DNA of 64,000 nt from Bauldia sp965232525. Its GTDB lineage: Bacteria; Pseudomonadota; Alphaproteobacteria; Rhizobiales; Kaistiaceae. Positions within the stretch are counted from its first letter, which is position 1. Each line of letters starts with the position of its first letter. This document shows positions 53,614 through 61,513 of this stretch, piece by piece. A model generated the notes under the pieces. The model had not been told where the DNA came from, made no database searches, and was given only the letters and a program-made list of their open reading frames with translations. The translations under genes were made by a program, and so were the position numbers. The DNA is taken from assembly GCF_965232525.1 (NCBI RefSeq), contig NZ_OZ246980.1:1798001-1862000 (forward strand). Reading direction: 5' to 3'.

Positions 53614-53683
53614 GAGGCCGACAATCGAATACAGCACCGGCTCGCGTGTTAGCCTTGGACGAAGCGGTTCTCCGAGGTGGCCC

Positions 53684-54127
53684 ATGCGTCCGATCATCCC
53701 CGCGCTTGCCCCGCTCTACGGGGCGCTGACCGAACCCGCCTACGCGCTGCTCCGATTCACCGCCGGCGCGTTTCTCGTGCCTCATGGCCTGTGGAAGCTG
53801 TTCGGCATCACTGGCAGCCAGGAGCGGATGATCGCCTTCTTCCAGGCGATCGGCCTCGAGCCGGCGGTGCCGATCATGATCGCCGTCGGTCTGGTCGAAG
53901 TGATCGGCGGGGTGCTGATCGCCATCGGCTTCCTCACCCGCCCCGCGGCGCTTGCCGCGACGATCACCACCGCGACCGCGGCACTTTATGTCCACCTGCC
54001 GCACGGTTTTTACGTCGACGACGACGGCGTCGAGTTCTCGGCGCTGTGGACCGTCGTGCTCCTGGTGATCGCGATCCAGGGCGGCCGCCGCTGGTCGGTC
54101 GACCGGTTGGTCGGGCGGGAGTTTTAG
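53684..54127 (+). CDS. DoxX family membrane protein
   Basis: A 147-residue protein with four hydrophobic helices and DoxX signature AYALLRFTAGAFLVPHGLWKLFG and LVEVIGGVLIAIGFLTRPAALAATITTATAA. The start is the ATG at 53684, with gaggtgg upstream. 70 bp after the ABC1 gene on the same strand. It differs from the bufferin-operon DoxX and has a His/Tyr-containing periplasmic loop (YVHLPHGFYVDDDGVEF) seen in the YphA/DoxX branch. Confidence 0.88.
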   Translation: MRPIIPALAPLYGALTEPAYALLRFTAGAFLVPHGLWKLFGITGSQERMIAFFQAIGLEPAVPIMIAVGLVEVIGGVLIAIGFLTRPAALAATITTATAALYVHLPHGFYVDDDGVEFSALWTVVLLVIAIQGGRRWSVDRLVGREF

Positions 54128-54180
54128 GCCGGCCATTTCGGCCTTTACGCCGCCCAGGCCGCGCCCAAGGCCCGGAGCCG

Positions 54181-54906
54181 CTATCTGGCGCTCCAGTTGC
54201 CGCTTTTGTCCGCTGGAGTCTCGCGACGTTTCCGTTCGCCACCGCCTTTCGACGATCCGGACAGCAGCCCGAAAGCCAGGAACCCGCCCGCGGCGCCGAG
54301 CAGCGCGACGATGAGCGCGCTGGCGCTCCCGCCCGACAGGGCGATGGTCGCGAGCATCGTCGATAGTGCAACCAAGCCGACGAGGACGGATTTCACCACC
54401 GGGTGGGCGCGGCGAAGGATGGCCACATAGTCGGCCAGGCGGCCCGATCGGCCGGGCCGACCGCCTGGATCGGCCTCCCAAGGCGCGAACCGAACGTCCT
54501 GCGGCGGCCATATCTCGGTGTCCGGCTGCTCCGCGAACTCGGACCGGTAGAGCGCCAGTGTTGTTCCGTACTCGTCGCGAAGCCGTTGCTCCTCGGCCTC
54601 GCCGTCGCGAGGCGGGCTGTGGTGGAGCGGTTGGCGGAGCGCCTCGGCGCAGAAGCGGTCCCAGTAGTCGCGGGTGTCGGTGAGATGGAGGTGCCAGGCT
54701 GCATCCACCTCCCGCGAAGGGGTCACTTCGTGATCGCTGGTGCAGGCGAGGTAGACGAAGCGGCGGTATTCTTCGATGACCCGCCGGGCGAATCCATGGG
54801 TCCAGCCCTGCTCGGCGGCGAGCCGGTCGGTGAACGTGAACACCGCTTCGGGCTCGTCAAAGTCATGAGCCTTGATGCGGAGCCACAGGTCAGGATTCGA
54901 AACCAT
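54181..54906 (-). CDS. Glycine-rich-domain-protein-like (GRDP/DUF1399) protein with C-terminal membrane segments
   Basis: A 241-residue protein. The N-terminal 120 residues match the GRDP-like pattern (WTHGFARRVIEEYRRFVYLACTSDHEVTPSREVDAAWHLHLTDTRDYWDRFC...LHHSPP). A linker follows, then two hydrophobic helices (about 180-225) with a basic tail. Such domains occur beside TIGR04222-type membrane proteins in bacteria; function unknown. The ATG at 54906 is chosen; the frame stays open far upstream but overlaps the methyltransferase gene and reads as shadow sequence. Confidence 0.78.
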   Translation of the reverse strand: MVSNPDLWLRIKAHDFDEPEAVFTFTDRLAAEQGWTHGFARRVIEEYRRFVYLACTSDHEVTPSREVDAAWHLHLTDTRDYWDRFCAEALRQPLHHSPPRDGEAEEQRLRDEYGTTLALYRSEFAEQPDTEIWPPQDVRFAPWEADPGGRPGRSGRLADYVAILRRAHPVVKSVLVGLVALSTMLATIALSGGSASALIVALLGAAGGFLAFGLLSGSSKGGGERKRRETPADKSGNWSAR

Positions 54907-55010
54907 GAGGCGATAGTAGCACGGGCTGCGTGCTGCGGTCGTGTCTCGGTGGATTCCGCCGTTGCGTTGTGGCCGACGCCCGCCGACCGCCACCTGGCGA
55001 CAATCGCGGT

Positions 55011-55850
55011 CTAGCGCCGGCTGGCAATAATCCCTAGAGCGTCGCCATCGGGTACCAGCGGTCGCCCGGTCAGGTCGCCGGCCAATAGGTCGATGGCCAA
55101 ATCGGCGGCGTTCAGTTCGCGGCCAATACTCTCGGGTGTGAAATACTGGAGCCAGTTGAAGATGTCCCAATGCTGGTCGGGCTCGACGATCAGATAGCGA
55201 TCCAGCGTGATTTTCTCGCTTGGGTAAACGAACACGCGCTTGACGGTCACATAGTCGCCTTCCGCCCAGAAACCGTCCATCGCCCGCTCTTCGATCGATG
55301 TATGCTCTTGGACCTTTTCGAACGCGCCCATGCCAACGACATCGAAAACGATGTGTCCCTCGAGATTGAGCATATCGCGCATGCGGGTCAACAATGCCGC
55401 GCGTTGCGACGGTGGCATGACGCAATAATCGTAGTAAATCAGAGTGACCAAATCGAAGCCGCTGGGCAGTGCGTCGGCGAGGTAGTCGGCAACCCGGTAG
55501 CGGACCGGTTCCGGCGTGTGGGCGCGAGCGTAGGCGATCGCGCCGGTCGAAAAGTCGATGCCGGTGACATCGGCTCCTTTTGCCGCCAGCCGACGGGCAT
55601 AGAGGCCGGCGCCGCAGCCGAGGTCGCACACGGTTTTGCCGGATAGGCCAAGTGCGCTGTCGATCCAGTCGACCGTTCGATCGATCGTCGTCTTCCGCCG
55701 GGAGGCGAGGTCGGTGTCCTGGCTGACGTGAAAGTCGAGCATCTGTTTCGCAAGCCAGGGGCGGGTCCACAGGTCGCGAACCGTGGAGCGCGAAAACGGG
55801 GCCGGCCGTTGCGCCAGGTCGCGCATGAGGGTGTAGAGGTCGCTTTTCAT
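55011..55850 (-). CDS. Class I SAM-dependent methyltransferase
   Basis: A 279-residue methyltransferase: VCDLGCGAGLYARRLAAKGADVTGIDFSTGAI is motif I to II, FDLVTLIYYDYCVMP is motif IV, and LNLEGHIVFDVVGM follows. The N-terminal 80 residues (LYTLMRDLAQRPAPFSRSTVRDLWTRPWLAKQML) form a lid helix region. The ATG at 55850 (MKSDLYTLM) is chosen; a longer frame to 56000 would overlap the HD gene. Downstream of the HD-domain gene on the same strand with 68 bp between. Confidence 0.87.
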   Translation of the reverse strand: MKSDLYTLMRDLAQRPAPFSRSTVRDLWTRPWLAKQMLDFHVSQDTDLASRRKTTIDRTVDWIDSALGLSGKTVCDLGCGAGLYARRLAAKGADVTGIDFSTGAIAYARAHTPEPVRYRVADYLADALPSGFDLVTLIYYDYCVMPPSQRAALLTRMRDMLNLEGHIVFDVVGMGAFEKVQEHTSIEERAMDGFWAEGDYVTVKRVFVYPSEKITLDRYLIVEPDQHWDIFNWLQYFTPESIGRELNAADLAIDLLAGDLTGRPLVPDGDALGIIASRR

Positions 55851-55918
55851 TTCATGCCGCGTGTCAGCCTCTCGCGGGGCAGCCGGTGGGAGATCCAGGC
55901 GGCCGATTACCGGGCGCG

Positions 55919-56773
55919 CTATGCCGCGCCGGGGAACGGGCCGACGAAGCCGCGGCGGTGTTCGACCTGAAAGATGTTGGAGTTGAGCGAGGCGATCCAC
56001 TGCTTGCCCTCGGTGGTGAGCTCCAGATAGCCCAGCGCGGGGCCGATCAGCGGCTGGACCCGCTCCCAGAAGAATTCGGGATACTTGTCGATCAGGTCGG
56101 CCGGATTGTCGTAGCCGAGCATCTCGGTGGCGCCGATTTCGGCGAACTCCTGGTACAGCGCGTTGGCCTTGCGGTGATAGAACGGGTCGGCCATCTGGCC
56201 GATCAGATCGGCGGCCCGCACCAGCGCCCCTTCGCTGTGGGTCTCGCGGTAAACGGGATCGTCGGGGACCGGAAAGCGGGTCATCTCGATGGCGGCGACG
56301 ATGCGGTCGGCGTCGATGAAGCGGGATTCGCCGAACCGTTCCCGCGCGTAGATCTTGCCGCGGTCGACATGCCAGCGCGAGGAGAAGGCGTCCGACGCGC
56401 CGCGCGGCGGCATTTCCCGCCCGCCAGCCTCGTCGATCACGATGCTCTCCGGCGTGTCACCTTCGCACACGCCCCGGACATAGCCGATATCGTGGACGAG
56501 GCAGGCGCAGGTGTAGTGGAGCCAATCCTCCGGCGTCAGGGCTTCGGACAGCAGCCGGCCGCGGATGATCTGCTGGCCGACCTCGGTCACCATCATCGTG
56601 TGCTCGATGTTGTGGTAGAGCGCGTCGGAATTGCCGATCCGCTCCAGCACCAGCCGGGCCGAGCCGCCGAGGAAGGCGCCATACTCCGGATTCCGGTGGG
56701 CGAAGTACTGGAGATAGTGCTCCGACAGGTATTTGCCGAAATTGTCGGCGAGGATCGAAATCGGATTAAGCAT
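55919..56773 (-). CDS. HD-domain metal-dependent phosphohydrolase-like protein
   Basis: A 284-residue helical protein with the HD metal pattern: YHNIEHTMMVTEVGQQI (first His), then CACLVHDIGYVRGVCEGDTPES (His-Asp), and a later Asp in LVRAADLIGQMADP. The ATG at 56773 with aaggg upstream is preferred over the GTG at 56782. The family is common in alphaproteobacteria and cyanobacteria; nucleotide or phosphate-ester hydrolysis is inferred only from the fold. Confidence 0.85.
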   Translation of the reverse strand: MLNPISILADNFGKYLSEHYLQYFAHRNPEYGAFLGGSARLVLERIGNSDALYHNIEHTMMVTEVGQQIIRGRLLSEALTPEDWLHYTCACLVHDIGYVRGVCEGDTPESIVIDEAGGREMPPRGASDAFSSRWHVDRGKIYARERFGESRFIDADRIVAAIEMTRFPVPDDPVYRETHSEGALVRAADLIGQMADPFYHRKANALYQEFAEIGATEMLGYDNPADLIDKYPEFFWERVQPLIGPALGYLELTTEGKQWIASLNSNIFQVEHRRGFVGPFPGAA

Positions 56774-56978
56774 GGGCGCCACCCTTCCCAGTCACTGTCT
56801 TACGGCGATCGCGCCCGCTTCGCGACCCTGAAGCTGCAAATCTATCGGAATTTCAGTCGCGTGCATGTGACAAAGGTCCGCATCCCCAGCCGCGGTTTGT
56901 CCTTGTTCGACCGATTGTAGCGGTCGCAGGGTTTGCTATAACCCGCCCACGCACACGGTCCGCAAGGAGAAGGGTCAC

Positions 56979-57119
56979 ATGGCCGAGCAGGACACCAACG
57001 AGGTCGGCACCGACTACGCCGATCACGTCCGCATGTATGACGGCTTCATCAGCATAACCAAGTGGGCCACCGGCGCGGTCGTTGTCGTTCTGATCCTGAT
57101 GGCATTCTTCCTGCTTTAG
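56979..57119 (+). CDS. Small aa3-type cytochrome c oxidase subunit IV-like protein
   Basis: A 46-residue protein: a charged N-terminus (MAEQDTNEVGTDYADHVRMYDGF) and one transmembrane helix (ATGAVVVVLILMAFFLL). It matches the short bacterial aa3-oxidase subunit IV family (COX4_pro_2), which packs against subunits I-III. An aaggag site precedes it. Below the usual ORF length limit. It lies 82 bp before pntA; this pairing recurs in alphaproteobacteria away from the cox operon. Confidence 0.82.
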   Translation: MAEQDTNEVGTDYADHVRMYDGFISITKWATGAVVVVLILMAFFLL

Positions 57120-57200
57120 TTCTCGCCAGGCGTCGCGTCCGCGCCGCCGCATCGGTCCGACCCGTCAGCGGCCTCCGTCCCGCCAACACCGGAATCGCCC

Positions 57201-58343
57201 ATGAAGATCGCCGTTCCGACCGAAATCGACGAGGCCGAACCGCGGGTCGCGGCGACGCCCGAGACGGTGAAGAAGTTCGTCGGCCTCGGTGCCGACGTGG
57301 CGGTCCAGGCCGGCGCCGGCGCCGGTTCGCGGATCGACGACGCTGCCTTCGCGGAGGCGGGCGCCACCATCGTCGACGCGGCCGGCCCGCTGCTGGAATC
57401 GGCCGACATCGTCCTCAAGGTGCGGCGGCCGACCGAGGCCGAGATCCAGCATCTGAAGCCGGGCGTGCTGGTGATCGGCGCGCTCGACCCGTTCGGCAAT
57501 GACGAAGCGGTGAAGGCACTGGCCGGGGCCGGTATCGCCGCGTTCGCCATGGAGCTGATGCCGCGGATCACCCGGGCTCAGTCGATGGATGTGCTCTCCA
57601 GCCAGGCGAATCTTGCCGGCTATCAGGCGATCGTCGACGCGGCCGAAGCCTTCAGCCGGGCGATGCCGATGATGATGACCGCGGCCGGCACCGTACCGGC
57701 GGCGCGGGTGTTCGTCATGGGCGCGGGCGTCGCGGGCTTGCAGGCGATCGCCACCGCCCGCCGGATGGGGGCGGTGGTCAGCGCCACCGACGTGCGGCCG
57801 GCGGCCAAGGAACAGGTCGAGTCGCTTGGCGCCAAGTTCATCGCCGTCGAGGACGACGAGTTCAAGCAGGCCGAAACCGCGGGCGGCTACGCCAAGGAAA
57901 TGTCGCCGGAATATCAGGCCAAGCAGGCGGCGCTGGTCGCCGAGCATCTCGGCAAGCAGGACATCGTGGTGACGACGGCGCTGATCCCCGGGCGCCCGGC
58001 GCCGAAGCTGGTGAGCGGCGAGATGGTCGCCTCGATGAAGCCGGGTTCGGTGATCGTCGACCTCGCGGTGGAACGCGGCGGCAATGTCGAGGGCGCCAAA
58101 CCGGGCGAGATCGCCGACGTCGGCGGGGTCCAGATCATCGGCTACCTCAACGTGCCCGGCCGGATCCCGGCGAGTGCCTCGGCGCTTTATGCGCGCAACC
58201 TTTATGCGTTTGTCGAAACGATGATCGATAAGGACGCCAAAGCGCTGGCGGTCGACTGGGACGACGAACTGGTCAAGGCGACCAACCTCACCCGTGACGG
58301 GGCCGTGGTGCACCCGGCCTTTAGCGACCAGGAAGGCGAATGA
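57201..58343 (+). CDS. pntA: NAD(P) transhydrogenase subunit alpha part 1 (NAD-binding)
   Basis: A 380-residue soluble domain I of proton-translocating transhydrogenase, which transfers hydride from NADH to NADP+ using proton motive force. N-terminal MKIAVPTEIDEAEPRVAATPETVKK, the RITRAQSMDVLSSQANLAGY RQD-type loop, the nucleotide-binding VFVMGAGVAGLQAIATARRMGA, and the mobile loop region FKQAETAGGYAKEMSPEY. Split from the membrane part as in Rhodospirillum and rhizobia. Its stop overlaps pntAB. Confidence 0.96.
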   Translation: MKIAVPTEIDEAEPRVAATPETVKKFVGLGADVAVQAGAGAGSRIDDAAFAEAGATIVDAAGPLLESADIVLKVRRPTEAEIQHLKPGVLVIGALDPFGNDEAVKALAGAGIAAFAMELMPRITRAQSMDVLSSQANLAGYQAIVDAAEAFSRAMPMMMTAAGTVPAARVFVMGAGVAGLQAIATARRMGAVVSATDVRPAAKEQVESLGAKFIAVEDDEFKQAETAGGYAKEMSPEYQAKQAALVAEHLGKQDIVVTTALIPGRPAPKLVSGEMVASMKPGSVIVDLAVERGGNVEGAKPGEIADVGGVQIIGYLNVPGRIPASASALYARNLYAFVETMIDKDAKALAVDWDDELVKATNLTRDGAVVHPAFSDQEGE

Positions 58344-58807
58344 TGGCGGAGATGACCCCCGACCAAGCCGCGGCGGCCGCGCAGGCCGCAGCCGATGACG
58401 CGAGCGCGGCGGCCGAGACGGCAACCGAAGCGGCGACCGCCGCGCAAGGGTTCGCCGATCAGGCGGCCGAGGCCGCCGGTGGCGTTCTCCACGGGGTGAC
58501 CGGCGGGGCGATCGACCCGTTCGTCTTCCGCCTCGCCATCTTCGTGCTGGCGATCTTCGTCGGCTACTACGTGGTCTGGTCGGTGACCCCGGCGCTGCAT
58601 ACCCCGCTGATGTCGGTGACCAACGCCATTTCGTCGGTGATCGTCGTCGGCGCGCTGCTCGCGGTCGGCGTCGATGCGGCCACCGACGGCTGGTTGTCCA
58701 AGGGCTTCGGCTTCGTCGCGCTGGTGCTCGCGGCGGTGAACATTTTCGGCGGCTTCCTCGTCACCCAGCGCATGCTGGCGATGTACAAGAAGAAAGAGAG
58801 GGGCTGA
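58340..58807 (+). CDS. NAD(P) transhydrogenase subunit alpha part 2 (membrane)
   Basis: A 155-residue membrane subunit (PntAB). An Ala-rich hydrophilic N-terminus (1-55) is followed by three or four transmembrane helices with VGYYVVWSVTPALHTPLMSVTNAISSVIVVGALL, the conserved PntA C-terminal block. Overlaps the pntA stop (ATGATGG; start 58340 or 58343). Forms the proton channel with PntB. Separated from pntB by an unusual inserted gene. Confidence 0.95.
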   Translation: MMAEMTPDQAAAAAQAAADDASAAAETATEAATAAQGFADQAAEAAGGVLHGVTGGAIDPFVFRLAIFVLAIFVGYYVVWSVTPALHTPLMSVTNAISSVIVVGALLAVGVDAATDGWLSKGFGFVALVLAAVNIFGGFLVTQRMLAMYKKKERG

Positions 58808-58811
58808 GCGG

Positions 58812-59405
58812 ATGTTGATGGCAGCTCGAACGACGGCCGCGATACCCCGCTTCGCCTCCAGTTTCCAAGCGCGGTTGGCGATTCTGCTGTTGGTTGGGTT
58901 CGCCCTTTGTTGCGCAACGTCAGTGGCGGCTCGAGATCTGACGGAGGCGAACAAGGACGCACTGAGGTCCAAAGTCGAGGGCTTTGTTGCGGCCTCGGAG
59001 GCCGGGGACTGGGCAACTGTCATCGATGTGATACCGCCGAAGGTGCTGGGCTCCTTGGCAGAGAGTGTGGGCGCTCCTGTCGAGGCCATCCAAAGGGTCA
59101 TGCTCGATCAGATCGCTGAGGCGATGGCAGTGGCCGTATTCGAAGAAGTCGCCATGGATTTGGACAACAATGAATATGGCGAATTGGCCGACGGTACGTC
59201 CTACGCGTTAGTTCCAACCGTAACGATCATGGCCGTGGAAGGGGACCGGTTTCGGACATCGTCCAAGACTTTGGCGATATTCGAGGGCGGAGTTTGGCAT
59301 CTTATGCGCATCGGAAATGTGCAGCACATCAGCATGCTCAAGCAAGCCTATCCAAGTTTCGTGGGAGTGGAGTTTGAAGGCGAAACCGTTGAGGTGATCG
59401 AGTAA
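58812..59405 (+). CDS. Exported protein of unknown function inserted in the pnt operon
   Basis: A 197-residue protein lying exactly between pntAB (4-bp gap) and pntB (its TAA overlaps the pntB ATG by one base). N-terminal hydrophobic leader (about 22-40, ending VAAR), then a mature alpha+beta region: VEGFVAASEAGDWATVIDVIPPKVL, a middle helix, SYALVPTVTIMAVEGDRF and LAIFEGGVWHLMRIGN. This helix-then-curved-sheet order recalls NTF2-like folds, but I recognise no family. Codon use is clearly less GC-rich than in the pnt genes (many AAT, GAA, TTG), so it looks like a later insertion that kept the operon intact. Confidence 0.8.
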   Translation: MLMAARTTAAIPRFASSFQARLAILLLVGFALCCATSVAARDLTEANKDALRSKVEGFVAASEAGDWATVIDVIPPKVLGSLAESVGAPVEAIQRVMLDQIAEAMAVAVFEEVAMDLDNNEYGELADGTSYALVPTVTIMAVEGDRFRTSSKTLAIFEGGVWHLMRIGNVQHISMLKQAYPSFVGVEFEGETVEVIE

Positions 59406-60799
59406 TGCTGTCGGCCAACATCACCGCCCTTCTCTATCTCGTCTCCGGCGTCTTCTTCATTTTAGCGCTGCGCGGGCTGTCGAGCCCGGAAACCTCGCGC
59501 CAGGGCAACATGTTCGGCATCGCCGGCATGGCGATCGCCATCATCACCACGCTGTTGGTGGCATCACCCGGGTGGGGGCCTTTCTTCTTCATCCTGATCG
59601 GCCTTGCGGTCGGCGGCGCGGTCGGAGCGATCATCGCCCGGCGCATCCCGATGACGGCGATGCCACAGCTGGTTGCCGCGTTCCATTCGCTGGTCGGCAT
59701 GGCGGCCGTGCTGGTCGCCGCGGCTGCACTCTACGATCCGGCCGCTTTCGGCATCGGTCAGATCGGCGCCATTCACGGCGCCAGCCTGGTCGAGATGTCG
59801 ATTGGTGTGGCGATCGGCGCGATGACCTTCACCGGCTCGGTGATCGCGTTCCTGAAGCTCGACGGGCGGATGTCAGGCGCGCCGATCCTGCTCCCGGCGC
59901 GCCACGCGATCAACGCCGGGCTGGCGGTCCTGATGATCGTGCTGATCGCCTTCTTCGTCGGCTCGGAAAGCTATTTCCTCTTCTGGCTGATCACGCTGAT
60001 CGCGCTGGCGATCGGCATCCTGATCATTATCCCGATCGGCGGCGCCGACATGCCGGTGGTGATCTCGATGCTCAACTCTTATTCCGGCTGGGCGGCGGCC
60101 GGCATCGGCTTCACCCTCGGCAATACGGCGCTGATCATCACCGGGGCGCTGGTCGGCTCGTCCGGCGCGATCCTCTCCTACATCATGTGCAAGGGGATGA
60201 ACCGCTCGTTCATCTCGGTGATCCTCGGCGGCTTCGGTGGTGAGACCGCGGCCGCTGATGATGACGGCGTGGTGCGCACGGTCAAGCAGGGCTCGGCCGA
60301 CGATGCGGCGTTCATCCTCAAGAACGCGTCGAAGGTGATCATCGTTCCCGGCTACGGCATGGCGGTGGCCCAGGCCCAGCACGCCTTGCGCGAGATGGCG
60401 GACGAGTTGAAGAAGGAAGGCGTAGAGGTCAAATACGCCATCCATCCGGTCGCCGGCCGCATGCCCGGCCACATGAATGTGCTGCTTGCCGAGGCCAACG
60501 TGCCTTACGACGAGGTGTTCGAGCTCGACGACATCAACTCCGAGTTCGCCCAGGCCGACGTCGCCTATGTCATCGGCGCCAACGATGTCACCAATCCGGC
60601 GGCTGAGGACGACCCGTCCTCGCCGATCTACGGCATGCCGGTCCTGCAGGTGTGGAAGGCGGGCACGGTGATGTTCGTCAAGCGGTCGCTAGCCTCAGGC
60701 TATGCCGGCATCGACAACCCGCTGTTCTACCGCGACAACACCATGATGCTGCTCGGCGACGCCAAGAAGATGACCGAGGGCATCGTCAAGGCGCTGTAG
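59405..60799 (+). CDS. pntB: NAD(P) transhydrogenase subunit beta
   Basis: A 464-residue subunit with eight or nine transmembrane helices (1-270) and a C-terminal NADP(H)-binding domain III (about 290-464): VIIVPGYGMAVAQAQHALREM, YAIHPVAGRMPGHMNVLLAEA, DVAYVIGANDVTNPAAEDD and VMFVKRSLASGYAGIDNPLF. Full length. Translation is coupled to the inserted gene upstream (TAATG). Confidence 0.97.
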   Translation: MLSANITALLYLVSGVFFILALRGLSSPETSRQGNMFGIAGMAIAIITTLLVASPGWGPFFFILIGLAVGGAVGAIIARRIPMTAMPQLVAAFHSLVGMAAVLVAAAALYDPAAFGIGQIGAIHGASLVEMSIGVAIGAMTFTGSVIAFLKLDGRMSGAPILLPARHAINAGLAVLMIVLIAFFVGSESYFLFWLITLIALAIGILIIIPIGGADMPVVISMLNSYSGWAAAGIGFTLGNTALIITGALVGSSGAILSYIMCKGMNRSFISVILGGFGGETAAADDDGVVRTVKQGSADDAAFILKNASKVIIVPGYGMAVAQAQHALREMADELKKEGVEVKYAIHPVAGRMPGHMNVLLAEANVPYDEVFELDDINSEFAQADVAYVIGANDVTNPAAEDDPSSPIYGMPVLQVWKAGTVMFVKRSLASGYAGIDNPLFYRDNTMMLLGDAKKMTEGIVKAL

Positions 60800-60868
60800 G
60801 GCGGGCTTGCCCTTCGGCAGTTCGCGTTTCATGCTTGGCCCCGGGCAACGCGTCCGGGAGGCACGCCC

Positions 60869-61189
60869 ATGAACCAGCCCGATACCGCCGACTGGCAGCC
60901 AATGGCGACCGCGCCGCGGGACGGCTCGCGCATCCTGGTGACCATCCGCGCCAGCGAGCAGGGGCCGGCCGAGGTCGATGTGGTCCGCTGGGCGAGAGCC
61001 GCGCACGCGGTCGAGCCCGGCTGGGTCGCCACCGATTCCGATGCCATCGCGCCGGTCACCTACACCGCCGGCGAACTCGCCTCGTGGATGCCGCTACCGA
61101 CGGCACTCTCCGGTCGCAACCGGCCGCGGATCGCCAAAAGCGAGTTACCGCAACCAGACCCCGGCGAGATCGACGGCTCGGCGATCTAG
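60869..61189 (+). CDS. DUF551-like small protein
   Basis: A 106-residue protein starting TADWQPMATAPRDGSRILVTIR and containing W.MPLPT near residue 75, the short pattern of DUF551 and related phage/bacterial proteins of unknown role. 69 bp after pntB, same strand. Cytoplasmic, no catalytic motif. Confidence 0.72.
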   Translation: MNQPDTADWQPMATAPRDGSRILVTIRASEQGPAEVDVVRWARAAHAVEPGWVATDSDAIAPVTYTAGELASWMPLPTALSGRNRPRIAKSELPQPDPGEIDGSAI

Positions 61190-61513
61190 CCGGAGAGCCT
61201 CCGATCCGGTCTTGCCATTCCGGTGAGACGGAATGCGCGGCCACGACCAGCCAACCGACGGCCTTCGCCAACTGTTCGTTTATTGATCAGTCTCGACGCG
61301 TGGAGGGTCCGACCGCAAATGCGATGCGTCGATGGTGACGTGCGCGACGTTGCTCATTCTAACCGGCAACTGCGGACACGAAATCAGCAGGTTTTCGCCA
61401 CGGCATGGTCCGTGAAATTCCCCAATCCCCGCAACCGGACGCCCCAAAGGCCGGTCACGCTGTCGGCACCGGCCATGGACGGTCGGCATCTCAAATGACG
61501 GGGAATCACTTCA
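61190..61513. other. 324-bp non-coding region before the peroxidase gene
   Basis: No ORF here has protein-like composition; short frames are Arg/Pro-rich shadows. No clear promoter, hairpin or repeat was found, although the region must carry the peroxidase promoter. Confidence 0.5.

Noticed and set aside
54181..55770. A 529-residue fusion of the GRDP-like protein with an N-terminal domain
   Set aside because: The N-terminal 290 codons overlap the methyltransferase gene antiphase on the same strand and read as Arg-rich shadow; the ATG at 54906 starts the conserved domain.
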